A stretch of DNA of 22,335 bases. Source: Ruminococcaceae bacterium UBA5905 (GTDB lineage Bacteria; Bacillota; Clostridia; Oscillospirales; Acutalibacteraceae). The DNA is taken from assembly GCA_002431285.1 (NCBI GenBank), contig DJEF01000036.1:12000-34334 (forward strand). The letters are read 5' to 3'. A program made the position numbers and the translations under genes. Below, one piece after another: positions 14,757 to 22,183 of this stretch. The notes beneath the pieces are model-generated. The model searched no databases, was not told the origin of the DNA, and saw only the letters and a program-made list of their open reading frames with translations. Numbering within the stretch: position 1 is the first letter of the stretch; each line of letters opens with the position of its first letter.

Positions 14757-16081
14757 TGTCTGTCCGACGGGCGGCAGTGGAGGCACTGCTGCAGATCGAG
14801 CAGTCCGGCGGCTATTCCAACATTGTGTTGGAGGAGCGGCTGTCCCATACCGACCTGCCCGCGGCAGACCGCGGGTTGTTGACCCGGCTGGTGTATGGCG
14901 TGGTGGAGCGCCGTCTGACGCTGGATTATTGTCTCAATCGGGTGTCCTCCACCCCGGTCCGGCAAATGGAGCCGGCGGTGCGGGAAACCCTGCGGGTAGG
15001 CGCTTACCAGCTTCTGTATATGTCCCGCATCCCCGCCTATGCCGTGGTGGACGAGGCGGTGGAGCAGGTGCCGCCCCGGCTGCGGGGATATGTCAACGGA
15101 GTGCTGCGGGGTGTGCAGCGACAGGGGCAGGCGCTGCTCGATGCGCTGCCCGATACCGATAAGGGGCTGGAGCAGCGGTATTCCTGCCCCCGCGTATGGA
15201 TTCGCAGCTGGCGGGATGCCTACGGTGACGGGATGACCCGGCGGATGCTGGAGATGCTGAATGAAGCCCCTCCCGCCTATATCCGCATTTGTACGCAGAA
15301 AACCACCCCCGCGGCCTTTCGGGCGCGGCTGGATGAGGCGGGAATTGCCTATACCGCTGTGCCGGGTTTGCCGGCGGCGCTGCGGCTGGAGAGCGGTCAG
15401 GCATTGACGGCTCTGCCGGAATCGGCGCAGGAATCATTCTATTTTCAGGATCTGGCTTCCCAGTGGTGCTGTCGGGCATTGGTGGCCCGGCCGGGAGAAC
15501 TGGTGGCGGATGTATGCGCCGCTCCGGGCGGCAAGAGCTTTACGGTGGCGCAGGATATGCAGAATACCGGCCGTGTGGTCGCCGGGGATCTGTATCCGCA
15601 GAAATGCGCCGTGATCCGTCGCCGAGCGGCGGCGTTAGGGCTGACTGCCGTGGAGACGGTGCAACGGGATGCGGCTGCCGACCCGCCGCCGGAATGGCTG
15701 GGTCGGTTCGATCGGGTTCTGTGCGACGTGCCCTGCTCCGGTTTGGGCGTGGTGCGGCGCAAACCGGAGATCCGCTATAAACAGCCGGAGGATTTCGCTG
15801 AGCTGCCGGACCTGCAGCTGCGCATTCTGCGGCAGGCGGCGCGGCTGGTGCGCCCCGGCGGAGTGCTGCAATATTCGACCTGCACCCTCCGCCCGGAGGA
15901 GAACCAACAGGTGGCGGATGCATTTTTGGCGGCGGAGCCGGACTTTCTCCCCCGGACGCTGCCGCTGGCGGAATGCTTTGCGGCGGCCGGACTGCCGCCC
16001 TCCTATCAGTTCACGTTTCTGCCGCCGGTGCAGGATACGGATGGGTTTTACATAGCAGGATTTTTCAGAAAGCCGGAGTAG
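14756..16081 (+). CDS. rsmB: 16S rRNA (cytosine-967-C5)-methyltransferase RsmB
   Basis: A 441-residue SAM-dependent enzyme. The N-terminal NusB-like RNA-binding domain (about residues 1-130) is followed by a linker and a Rossmann methyltransferase domain. Motif I is VADVCAAPGGKS (about 249-260), the Pro-Cys motif is DVPCSGLGVVRRKPEIRYK (about 324), and the catalytic-Cys motif is STCTLRPEENQQV (about 374). All are intact. The order fmt-(peptidase)-rsmB-rlmN mirrors B. subtilis fmt-yloM-yloN. Its ATG overlaps the peptidase stop codon by 1 bp. Confidence 0.96.
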   Translation: MSVRRAAVEALLQIEQSGGYSNIVLEERLSHTDLPAADRGLLTRLVYGVVERRLTLDYCLNRVSSTPVRQMEPAVRETLRVGAYQLLYMSRIPAYAVVDEAVEQVPPRLRGYVNGVLRGVQRQGQALLDALPDTDKGLEQRYSCPRVWIRSWRDAYGDGMTRRMLEMLNEAPPAYIRICTQKTTPAAFRARLDEAGIAYTAVPGLPAALRLESGQALTALPESAQESFYFQDLASQWCCRALVARPGELVADVCAAPGGKSFTVAQDMQNTGRVVAGDLYPQKCAVIRRRAAALGLTAVETVQRDAAADPPPEWLGRFDRVLCDVPCSGLGVVRRKPEIRYKQPEDFAELPDLQLRILRQAARLVRPGGVLQYSTCTLRPEENQQVADAFLAAEPDFLPRTLPLAECFAAAGLPPSYQFTFLPPVQDTDGFYIAGFFRKPE

Positions 16082-16110
16082 ACGATGGGATCCGGGCACA
16101 ATGGTTTTTG

Positions 16111-16134
16111 ACTGTCAGGGCGAGACGGTTTTTT
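16111..16134 (+). terminator. weak terminator or attenuator after rsmB
   Basis: ACTGTC (16111-16116) and GACGGT (16124-16129) form a 6-bp stem with one G-U pair and a 7-base loop, followed directly by a six-T tract (16129-16134). The stem is short, so readthrough is likely. It lies 30 bp after the rsmB stop. The 231-bp gap to rlmN contains no recognisable gene. Confidence 0.5.
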
Positions 16135-16256
16135 CGTATGGCAGATCGAAGAACGCAGCAACACTGCCGTATGGGCGTTGTCGCTTGACAGAGGGCGCAC
16201 GCGGGCTTGCTCTTGTCCGGCGATGGTCATGATAAGACAAACAGCATGGGGGAATA

Positions 16257-16294
16257 TTCCGTTTCCGGAACGGTCGTCCCCGAACCGTTTGTTT
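16257..16294 (+). promoter_or_regulatory. overlapping alternative hairpins upstream of rlmN
   Basis: The segment AACGG (16269-16273) can pair with the upstream CCGTT (16259-16263) or, as AACGGT (16269-16274), with the downstream ACCGTT (16284-16289). The downstream hairpin is followed by TGTTT, so it looks like a weak terminator. The two folds exclude each other, as in an attenuator. The stems are only 5-6 bp. No ligand or leader peptide is evident. Confidence 0.3.
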
Positions 16295-16312
16295 AAGAGT
16301 TGAGGTGACTAC

Positions 16313-17386
16313 TTGGAGGTACAGGATCTGCGTTCAATGACGCAGGAGGAATTGACCGCACAGCTCAAAGCGATGGGCTGTCCCGGGTTTCGCGCCGGGC
16401 AGATCCGGGAATGGCTGGATCGGGGGGTCACGGATTTTGCGCAGATGACCAATCTGCCGAAGGAGCTGCGGCAAAAGCTGGCGGAGACCTACCGGGTGCC
16501 CGGTGTGACGATCCGCCGTAAGCTGGTGTCGGCGCTGGACGGCACGGTGAAATACCTGTTTGCACTGGATGACGGCGAAACGGTGGAATCGGTGCTGATG
16601 GAGTATAAGCACGGTTGGAGCCAGTGTCTGTCCACCCAGGTGGGTTGCAAGATGGGCTGTACCTTCTGTGCCACCGGCATGGGCGGGTTTGTCCGCAACC
16701 TGTCGGCAGCGGAGATGCTGGCGCAGATCGAAGCGGCACAGAGGGATGCCGGTGTGCGGGTATCCTCCGTCGTGCTCATGGGCATGGGGGAGCCGCTGGA
16801 TAATTATGAGCAGGTGATACGGTTTCTGCGGATGCTGTCGGAGGACGGCGGCGTGCACATCGGGATGCGCCATATCTCTCTGTCCACCTGCGGTCTGGTT
16901 CCCGGGATCTACCGCCTGATGGAGGAGCAGATCCCGCTGACATTGTCGATATCGCTCCACGCTCCCAACGATGCGATCCGCTCCCGCACGATGCCGGTGA
17001 ATCGGCGGTGGGGTGTGGATGAGCTGCTGGAGGCGTGCCGTCGGTATATAGAGGCTACCGGGCGGCGTGTGTCCTTTGAATACGCCATGATCGACGGGGT
17101 GAACGATTCCGATGCCTGTGCGGAGGAATTGGCCGACCGTCTGCGGGGAATGCTGTGTCATGTGAATCTGATCCCCGTCAATGCCGTAGCCGGAAAATCT
17201 CAGAAACGCAGCACCCAGCAGCGCATTCGCCGCTTCATGGATATTTTGGAGAAGCGGGGGATCAACGTGACGGTGCGGCGCACGCTGGGGGCGGATATCA
17301 ATGCTTCCTGCGGACAGCTCCGCCGACAGGCGGATCAGCCCGCAGAGGGAGACACCAACGGAAAGGAGGCGTCACGATGCACGTGA
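16313..17386 (+). CDS. rlmN: 23S rRNA (adenine-2503-C2)-methyltransferase / tRNA methyltransferase RlmN
   Basis: A 357-residue radical SAM enzyme that methylates 23S rRNA A2503 and some tRNAs. The Fe-S cluster Cys are C112, C116 and C119 (GCKMGCTFC). The second catalytic Cys in GADINASCGQLR is C333. VSSVVLMGMGEPLDNYEQV binds SAM. It is full length with all key residues. The chosen start is TTG 16313, with GAGGTGA just upstream. The next in-frame ATG (16337) would sit 18 bases from the nearest GGAGG, so TTG is preferred. It overlaps stp by 10 bp. Confidence 0.96.
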   Translation: MEVQDLRSMTQEELTAQLKAMGCPGFRAGQIREWLDRGVTDFAQMTNLPKELRQKLAETYRVPGVTIRRKLVSALDGTVKYLFALDDGETVESVLMEYKHGWSQCLSTQVGCKMGCTFCATGMGGFVRNLSAAEMLAQIEAAQRDAGVRVSSVVLMGMGEPLDNYEQVIRFLRMLSEDGGVHIGMRHISLSTCGLVPGIYRLMEEQIPLTLSISLHAPNDAIRSRTMPVNRRWGVDELLEACRRYIEATGRRVSFEYAMIDGVNDSDACAEELADRLRGMLCHVNLIPVNAVAGKSQKRSTQQRIRRFMDILEKRGINVTVRRTLGADINASCGQLRRQADQPAEGDTNGKEASRCT

Positions 17387-18108
17387 CCGGAAACACCCAT
17401 ATCGGGTATGTGCGCAGCAGTAATCAGGACGCGTTGGCCTATGGGACGCTGGGCGCGGATCGACAGTATGCGGTGGTGTGCGACGGCATGGGCGGCGCGG
17501 CCGGCGGCAATGTCGCCAGCCAGCTGGCGACACAGATCATCCGTGAACGCATCACAGAGCATCTGTCCTCGGGCGAAGCCCAGTGCTCCATGGAGCACCT
17601 GCTGGCTTCTGCGATGGCGGCGGCCAATCTGGAGGTCTATGACAAGGCCAAAGCTACTCCGGAGCTGGACGGGATGGGTACCACCGTGGTGGCGGTGGTG
17701 ATGGATCGCCGCACGGCGTATATTTCCCATACCGGAGACAGTCGGGTATACCTGTGCCGGGACGGGGGGCTGACTCAGCTGACCCGGGATCATTCCGTGG
17801 TGCAGGGGCTGTTGGAAAGCGGCCAGATCACCGAGGAGCAGGCGCGGTCCCACCCTCGGCGGCATTTCATCACCCGTGCATTGGGCGTGGAGCCGGATGA
17901 ACAGGGCGAGTATGATGAGCTGGAGCTGAGGGCGGGCGACCGGTTGGTGCTGTGCACCGATGGGCTGACCCGTGTGGTGGATGAGGCGCGAGCTGCGGCA
18001 ATCATTGCGCAGCTGCCGCCGGATCAGGCGGTGGATGCCCTCATTCAGGCGGCTTTGGATGGCGGTGGCCCCGACAATATCACAGTGGTCATCATGGAAT
18101 TGGACTGA
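17377..18108 (+). CDS. stp: PP2C-family Ser/Thr phosphatase Stp/PrpC
   Basis: A 243-residue PPM phosphatase with every metal-site motif: RSSNQDA, VCDGMGGAAGG, SHTGDSRVY, CTDGLT and GGPDNITVV. It reverses phosphorylation by the kinase encoded next door. ATG 17377 is preferred, with AAGGAGG (17363-17369) 7 bases upstream, and gives the standard N-terminus GNTHIGYVRSSNQD. The same frame is open further upstream, but only inside rlmN. The pair stp-prkC is the usual signalling cassette of Firmicutes. Confidence 0.97.
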   Translation: MHVTGNTHIGYVRSSNQDALAYGTLGADRQYAVVCDGMGGAAGGNVASQLATQIIRERITEHLSSGEAQCSMEHLLASAMAAANLEVYDKAKATPELDGMGTTVVAVVMDRRTAYISHTGDSRVYLCRDGGLTQLTRDHSVVQGLLESGQITEEQARSHPRRHFITRALGVEPDEQGEYDELELRAGDRLVLCTDGLTRVVDEARAAAIIAQLPPDQAVDALIQAALDGGGPDNITVVIMELD

Positions 18109-18139
18109 GATACTTACAGAAAGATGAGGATATAACGGT

Positions 18140-20170
18140 ATGGATAAGTATTTGGGAAAACGACTGGACGGGCGCTATGAGATACGGGAGCTGATCGGTG
18201 TAGGCGGTATGGCGTATGTGTATAAGGCCTACGATTGCGTGGACGATCGCACGGTAGCGGTGAAAATTCTGCGGGATGAGTTTTTATCCAATGAGGAATT
18301 CGTGCGCCGTTTCCGCAATGAATCCAAGGCGATTGCCATTCTCAATCATCCGAATATTGTCAAGGTGCTGGACGTGGGTTTCGGCGAGAATCTGCAATAC
18401 ATCGTCATGGAGTATATTGACGGGATCACTCTGAAGGAGTATCTCGATCAGCGCAAGGATATCCGCTGGAAAGAGGCGGTGCATTTCACCGTGCAGATCC
18501 TGCGGGCATTGCAGCACGCCCACGATAAGGGCATCGTGCATCGGGATATCAAACCCCAGAATATCATGCTGCTGTCCGACGGCACCATCAAGGTGACGGA
18601 TTTCGGCATTGCCCGGCTGTCCCGGAACGAGCTGCGGGCAACCACCAATGAGGAAAAGGCCATCGGCTCGGTGCATTATATCAGCCCGGAGCAGGCGCGG
18701 GGCGAGATCACCGATGAAAAGGCGGATATCTATTCGGTGGGCGTGGTGCTGTATGAAATGCTCACCGGGCGACTGCCCTTCGATGGGGATAACGCCGTGT
18801 CGGTGGCGATCATGCAGATGCAGGATGAGCCGGTGCAGCCCCATGTGCTGAACCCGGACATTCCGGAGGGGCTGGAGCAGATCACCATGAAGGCCATGGA
18901 GAAGGATCCCGCCAAACGGTATCAGTCGGCGGCGGAGATGCTCAGCGATATTGATGAGTTCAAGCGGAATCCCTCCATCAAGTTTGAGTATACCTATTTC
19001 GTGGACGAGACGCCCACCCGGTTTGTGGACGCCATCACCCGCGTGCGGGGCGAATCGGCGGCGGATGAGGATGCCGCTCCTGCTAATGGAAAGAAAAAGC
19101 TCTCCACGGTGGCGATTCTGGCCGGTGTGGCGGCGGCGGTCATTGTGGTCTGCGGGATCGGTGTGCTGCTGTTTCTCAATGTGTTCGGCGGCGGCGGAAA
19201 GGCTAATATCACCGTCGATAACTTCGTAGGATTGAAGTATCCCGATGAGGTGCTGTCCAATGTGCAGGACGCCGCCTCCAAGTATACCATTAAGACCGAA
19301 ATGGGCTATAATGCCGAGCAGCCGGAGAACTATGTATTCAAGCAGGATCCGGCGCCGGGCAGCTCCATTAAGATGAAGGGCACGGTGACGCTGTATATCA
19401 GCCGCGGTTCCCGGCTGGAGGAGGTACCCACCATGACCCCCGGTGAGACCTCGGCCATGGTGCGCTCCCGTCTGACGGCGGCCGGTTTCACGGTCAAGGA
19501 GCTGACCGAGAGCAGCTCGGATTATCGGGTCGGCACGGTGATCCGGTTGGATCCGGAGCCGGGCACCAGAGCGCAGTATGGCTCGGAGATCACCATGTAT
19601 ATCAGCTCCGGCGAGGCGGAGGCCGAACCGATTGATATGCCCAATGTGAAAGGTATGTCTGTTCTGGACGGCGTTGAAAAGCTGGTTGGCGCCGGCTTTG
19701 TCAAGGCGAATATCAAGACCACCTATGTGAATCAGGGCGGTGTAAAGGATACCATCATCGACGTGTCGCCTGACAGCTCCAAGCAGCAAAAGCCGGATGT
19801 GGCCATCGAGCTGACCGTCACCAGCGGGTATTCCGATGCGACGGTGGAACTCGATCTGCCGAATACCGGCACGACGGTGGATCTGCAATTCTATGTAGAC
19901 GGCGCACAGAATGAGGCGCTGACGAAGAAGTACTCCAAGATCGTTCCCAAGGATATCGGGAAGCTGACCTTTAAGGTGAGCGAGCAGAAGGCCTCCTATC
20001 TGGTGCGGGTGAAGATCTCCATCAGCGGCAAGAATGATTTCAAGGAGCTGGCGGAGTTCACCGTGGATGGGCTGAAGGGCACGTCCGTGCTGACGGCGAG
20101 CCATCCTTTCGTGGAAAAGGACACTTCCGATACCTCCAAGCCGGATTCTTCCAAGACGAGCGACGATTGA
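18140..20170 (+). CDS. prkC: PASTA-domain Ser/Thr protein kinase PrkC/Stk1
   Basis: A 676-residue membrane receptor kinase. The kinase domain (about 13-275) has the Gly-rich loop [10 protein letters not shown]42 in [14 protein letters not shown] (H134, D136) and DFGIAR (D154). A basic juxtamembrane region and one membrane helix (about 320-348) follow. Three extracellular PASTA domains cover about 355-425, 424-493 and 495-566, then an Ig-like beta region (about 567-650) and an Asp, Ser and Thr-rich tail. The three PASTA plus Ig-like layout matches B. subtilis PrkC, which senses peptidoglycan fragments and triggers spore germination. It is 31 bp after stp; the stop overlaps the rsgA start. Confidence 0.97.
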   Translation: MDKYLGKRLDGRYEIRELIGVGGMAYVYKAYDCVDDRTVAVKILRDEFLSNEEFVRRFRNESKAIAILNHPNIVKVLDVGFGENLQYIVMEYIDGITLKEYLDQRKDIRWKEAVHFTVQILRALQHAHDKGIVHRDIKPQNIMLLSDGTIKVTDFGIARLSRNELRATTNEEKAIGSVHYISPEQARGEITDEKADIYSVGVVLYEMLTGRLPFDGDNAVSVAIMQMQDEPVQPHVLNPDIPEGLEQITMKAMEKDPAKRYQSAAEMLSDIDEFKRNPSIKFEYTYFVDETPTRFVDAITRVRGESAADEDAAPANGKKKLSTVAILAGVAAAVIVVCGIGVLLFLNVFGGGGKANITVDNFVGLKYPDEVLSNVQDAASKYTIKTEMGYNAEQPENYVFKQDPAPGSSIKMKGTVTLYISRGSRLEEVPTMTPGETSAMVRSRLTAAGFTVKELTESSSDYRVGTVIRLDPEPGTRAQYGSEITMYISSGEAEAEPIDMPNVKGMSVLDGVEKLVGAGFVKANIKTTYVNQGGVKDTIIDVSPDSSKQQKPDVAIELTVTSGYSDATVELDLPNTGTTVDLQFYVDGAQNEALTKKYSKIVPKDIGKLTFKVSEQKASYLVRVKISISGKNDFKELAEFTVDGLKGTSVLTASHPFVEKDTSDTSKPDSSKTSDD

Positions 20171-21069
20171 TGGAGATGAGTGAGAACGCGACCCGCACCG
20201 GGCTGGTTCTACGCTGCGTCAGCGGATTCTACTATGTGGAGATCGGCGATACGGTGGTGACCTGCCGGGCGCGGGGCTCTTTCCGGCGGCAGGGGCTGAT
20301 CCCGGTTGCCGGCGACCGGGTGACAGTGTCGGTGCGCGCCGAGGAGGACGGCACGGTGGAATCCGTGCTGCCTCGGAAAAACTGTCTCGTGCGGCCGCCG
20401 GTGGCCAATGTGGATGTGCTGGTGATGGTGGCTTCCGTGCGCGAGCCGGAGACCAATACACTGGTGCTGGATAAGATGATCGCCATCGCGGAAAAGCAGG
20501 ATATCTGCCCGGTGGTGGTGATCAGCAAGACGGATCTGGCCGACCCGGCGGAGTTGGAGACGACCTATCGCAAGGCGGGGCTGGAATGCTTCAGCGTGTC
20601 GGTGCGGCAGCCCAGGACGCTGGAGCCGCTGCGCCGCCGTTTGGCGGGGCAGGTGAGTGTGTTCTCCGGCAATTCCGGAGTGGGGAAAAGCAGTATTCTC
20701 AATGGCTTGGAGCCGGGATTGGTGCTGGAGACCGGCGACATCAGCCGCAAGCTGGGACGGGGGCGGCATACCACCCGCACCGCCTCTCTGTATCGGTTGG
20801 CGGACGGCTATCTGGTGGATACACCCGGATTTTCTTCTCTGGACATGGAGCAGGTGGAGCCCATTCGCAAGGAAGAGCTGGCAGACTGTTTTCGAGAGTT
20901 CGCCCCCTATTTCGGGCGGTGCCGTTTCTCCGGCTGCGCTCACTATAAGGAGCCGGGCTGTGCCGTGCGGCAGGCGGTGGAGACAGGGGAGATCGCCCTC
21001 TCCCGCTATCAGAGCTATGTGACGCTGTATGAGGCGGTCAAGGATAAAAAGGAGTGGGAAATGCCGTGA
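20170..21069 (+). CDS. rsgA: ribosome small-subunit maturation GTPase RsgA (YloQ/CpgA)
   Basis: A 299-residue circularly permuted GTPase that checks late 30S assembly. The N-terminal OB fold (GLVLRCVSGFYYVEIGD...) is followed by G4 ISKTD (118-122), G1 GNSGVGKSS (from 167), G3 DTPGFSS (from 217), and the C-terminal zinc motif (CRFSGCAHYKEPGC). ATG 20170 overlaps the prkC stop by one base (TGATG). ATG 20176 is an alternative two codons later. In B. subtilis rpe follows rsgA; here thiN does. Confidence 0.97.
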   Translation: MEMSENATRTGLVLRCVSGFYYVEIGDTVVTCRARGSFRRQGLIPVAGDRVTVSVRAEEDGTVESVLPRKNCLVRPPVANVDVLVMVASVREPETNTLVLDKMIAIAEKQDICPVVVISKTDLADPAELETTYRKAGLECFSVSVRQPRTLEPLRRRLAGQVSVFSGNSGVGKSSILNGLEPGLVLETGDISRKLGRGRHTTRTASLYRLADGYLVDTPGFSSLDMEQVEPIRKEELADCFREFAPYFGRCRFSGCAHYKEPGCAVRQAVETGEIALSRYQSYVTLYEAVKDKKEWEMP

Positions 21070-21734
21070 GCCGGAGCAGTAAACGGTGTGTGGTTTTGGG
21101 CGCCGGACCGGTGGAGGACGCAGCGTGTCTGCGTCCTTTGCTACGTCCGGACGATTGTATACTGGCGGCGGATGCCGGCCTGCGCCTGGCGCAGCGGCTG
21201 GGGGTGCGCCCTTCTGCGGTGATCGCCGATTTTGATTCGGCTGACGCTTCTTCGGCGGTAGCCGCCGGGGATGCCGCCGGAATCGCGGCCGACTGTCCGG
21301 TGGTGCGCCTGCCGGTGCATAAGGACGATACCGACACAGCCGCGGCGGTGGCATATGGGTTGCGGCAGGGTTGCACGGATTTTCTGCTGTTGGGCGGTAT
21401 CGGCGGCCGGCTGGATCACGAATACGCCAATTTGCTGCTGCTGGTGCAGCTGGCACGGCGGGGCTGCCGGGCGGTGCTGGCGGATGGGTGCAACCGTGTG
21501 GAGGCGGTGTGCCGCTCGCCGTTTGTGCCGCCGCCCATGCCCGGCTGGTCGCTGTCGCTCTTCGCTTTCGGCGGGGCGGTGGAGGGCCTGTCCATCCGCG
21601 GAGCGGAATATCCGTTGGAGCACTACCGCCTGCTGCCGGAGGACCCCCTGTGTGTCAGCAACACCGCCGGAGCAGGCTGCACCGTTTCGTTTGATTCCGG
21701 TACGCTGCTGGTCTACCGTTCCAGGGATGCCTGA
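21066..21734 (+). CDS. thiN: thiamine pyrophosphokinase
   Basis: A 222-residue enzyme transferring pyrophosphate from ATP to thiamine to give thiamine diphosphate. The conserved ILAADAGLRLAQRLGVRPSAVIADFDSAD (substrate-binding Asp), HKDDTDTAAAVAYGL (metal and ATP site) and GGIGGRLDHEYANL (active-site Arg-x-Asp-His) are all present, and the C-terminal thiamine-binding domain ends NTAGAGCTVSFDSGTLLVY. GTG 21066 is chosen; it overlaps the rsgA stop (GTGA) with AGGAG 11 bases upstream. GTG 21054 would add four residues but sits directly on that ribosome site. Confidence 0.95.
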   Translation: MSRSSKRCVVLGAGPVEDAACLRPLLRPDDCILAADAGLRLAQRLGVRPSAVIADFDSADASSAVAAGDAAGIAADCPVVRLPVHKDDTDTAAAVAYGLRQGCTDFLLLGGIGGRLDHEYANLLLLVQLARRGCRAVLADGCNRVEAVCRSPFVPPPMPGWSLSLFAFGGAVEGLSIRGAEYPLEHYRLLPEDPLCVSNTAGAGCTVSFDSGTLLVYRSRDA

Positions 21735-21745
21735 TACATTTGTTT

Positions 21746-21774
21746 TTGTCACCCTTTCCTGTGCGGCGCATACT
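21746..21774 (+). promoter_or_regulatory. possible promoter upstream of the small membrane gene and spoVM
   Basis: TTGTCA (21746-21751) lies 17 bp from CATACT (21769-21774). It could be a moderate sigma-A promoter. CATACTCT also resembles a sigma-E -10 element, though I see no convincing sigma-E -35. spoVM is sigma-E-dependent in B. subtilis. Which sigma factor applies cannot be decided by eye. Confidence 0.4.
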
Positions 21775-21807
21775 CTGATAATAGACACAGGGAAGGGGGC
21801 GGACGGA

Positions 21808-21963
21808 ATGCGGCGGAAACAATGTCGCTCCGGCGGTGCCGGAATCGGATTTGTGGCCTTCGGGGCGGGGCTGGTGGCGTGTACGCTTCTGCCCTCCAAG
21901 CTGCTGATGATCGTGCTGGGTGCAGCGTTGATCCTATGCGGCTTCACCTGTGGAAAACGATGA
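21808..21963 (+). CDS. small membrane protein of unknown function
   Basis: A 51-codon gene starting at ATG 21808 with AGGGGGCGGA just upstream. A basic, Cys-containing N-terminus (MRRKQCRSGG) leads into two short hydrophobic stretches (GIGFVAFGAGLVACTLL and KLLMIVLGAALILCGF) around a Pro-Ser-Lys turn, suggesting a helical hairpin with both ends on the positive, cytoplasmic side. I do not recognise a named family. It is squeezed between thiN and spoVM and is probably co-transcribed with spoVM, 14 bp downstream, so a sporulation role is possible. Confidence 0.7.
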   Translation: MRRKQCRSGGAGIGFVAFGAGLVACTLLPSKLLMIVLGAALILCGFTCGKR

Positions 21964-21977
21964 TGGAGGCGGAGTGT

Positions 21978-22067
21978 ATGCGCGTGGTGGTTGTGCGGAG
22001 TCCCAAGGCGTTTCGCGGTCTGTTGTGTAAGCTGTTCGGCATCCCGAAGATGCCACGGGAGCAATGA
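21978..22067 (+). CDS. spoVM: SpoVM, stage V sporulation protein M
   Basis: A 29-residue peptide, MRVVVVRSPKAFRGLLCKLF followed by a basic tail. It shares with B. subtilis SpoVM (26 residues) the short hydrophobic N-terminus, Pro9-Lys10, Gly14 and an amphipathic, positively charged helix. SpoVM inserts shallowly into the outer forespore membrane, senses its convex curvature and recruits SpoIVA to start coat assembly. Location supports the call: thiN-spoVM is the same neighbourhood as in B. subtilis. GGAGG (21965-21969) is 8 bases before ATG 21978. An in-frame ATG at 21963 would add five residues but overlaps the previous stop and has no proper ribosome site. Easily missed by gene callers. Confidence 0.85.
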   Translation: MRVVVVRSPKAFRGLLCKLFGIPKMPREQ

Positions 22068-22079
22068 ATACATAAGGGG

Positions 22080-22122
22080 ATATCCCGGCGGTTTGATGTG
22101 GACCGCCGGGATATTTCTCTTT
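22080..22122 (+). terminator. Rho-independent terminator after spoVM
   Basis: Arms ATATCCCGGCGGT (22080-22092) and ACCGCCGGGATAT (22102-22114) pair perfectly over 13 bp with a 9-base loop, followed by TTCTCTTT. It lies 12 bp after the spoVM stop and closes the long operon. Confidence 0.93.
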
Positions 22123-22128
22123 CACCGG

Positions 22129-22156
22129 CATAAATGTCCGCTCTGGGTCATATAGT
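22129..22156 (+). promoter_or_regulatory. sigma-E-like (mother cell) promoter of the DUF3794 gene
   Basis: CATAAAT (22129-22135) and CATATAGT (22149-22156) are 13 bp apart. This resembles the B. subtilis sigma-E pattern (ATA-rich -35, CATACA-T -10, 13-15 bp spacing). Predicted start near 22163, about 20 bases before the ATG. I see no sigma-A match in this gap. Early mother-cell expression would suit a SipL-type protein. Confidence 0.55.
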
Positions 22157-22183
22157 GGTGTAGACAGAAAAGGAGTGGATGCA

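Noticed and set aside
16137..16171. Inverted repeat TATGGCAG/CTGCCGTA in the rsmB-rlmN gap
   Set aside because: The 19-base loop and a G-U pair make it weak; no T run and no promoter next to it, so it was not called as a feature.
16185..16213. TTGACA as -35 of an rlmN promoter
   Set aside because: At 17 bp spacing the -10 would be TGCTCT, a poor match; shifting the spacing does not help.
18284..20104. 606-codon minus-strand frame opposite prkC
   Set aside because: prkC has all kinase motifs and PASTA repeats; the antisense frame is His, Leu and Gly rich with no recognisable domain.
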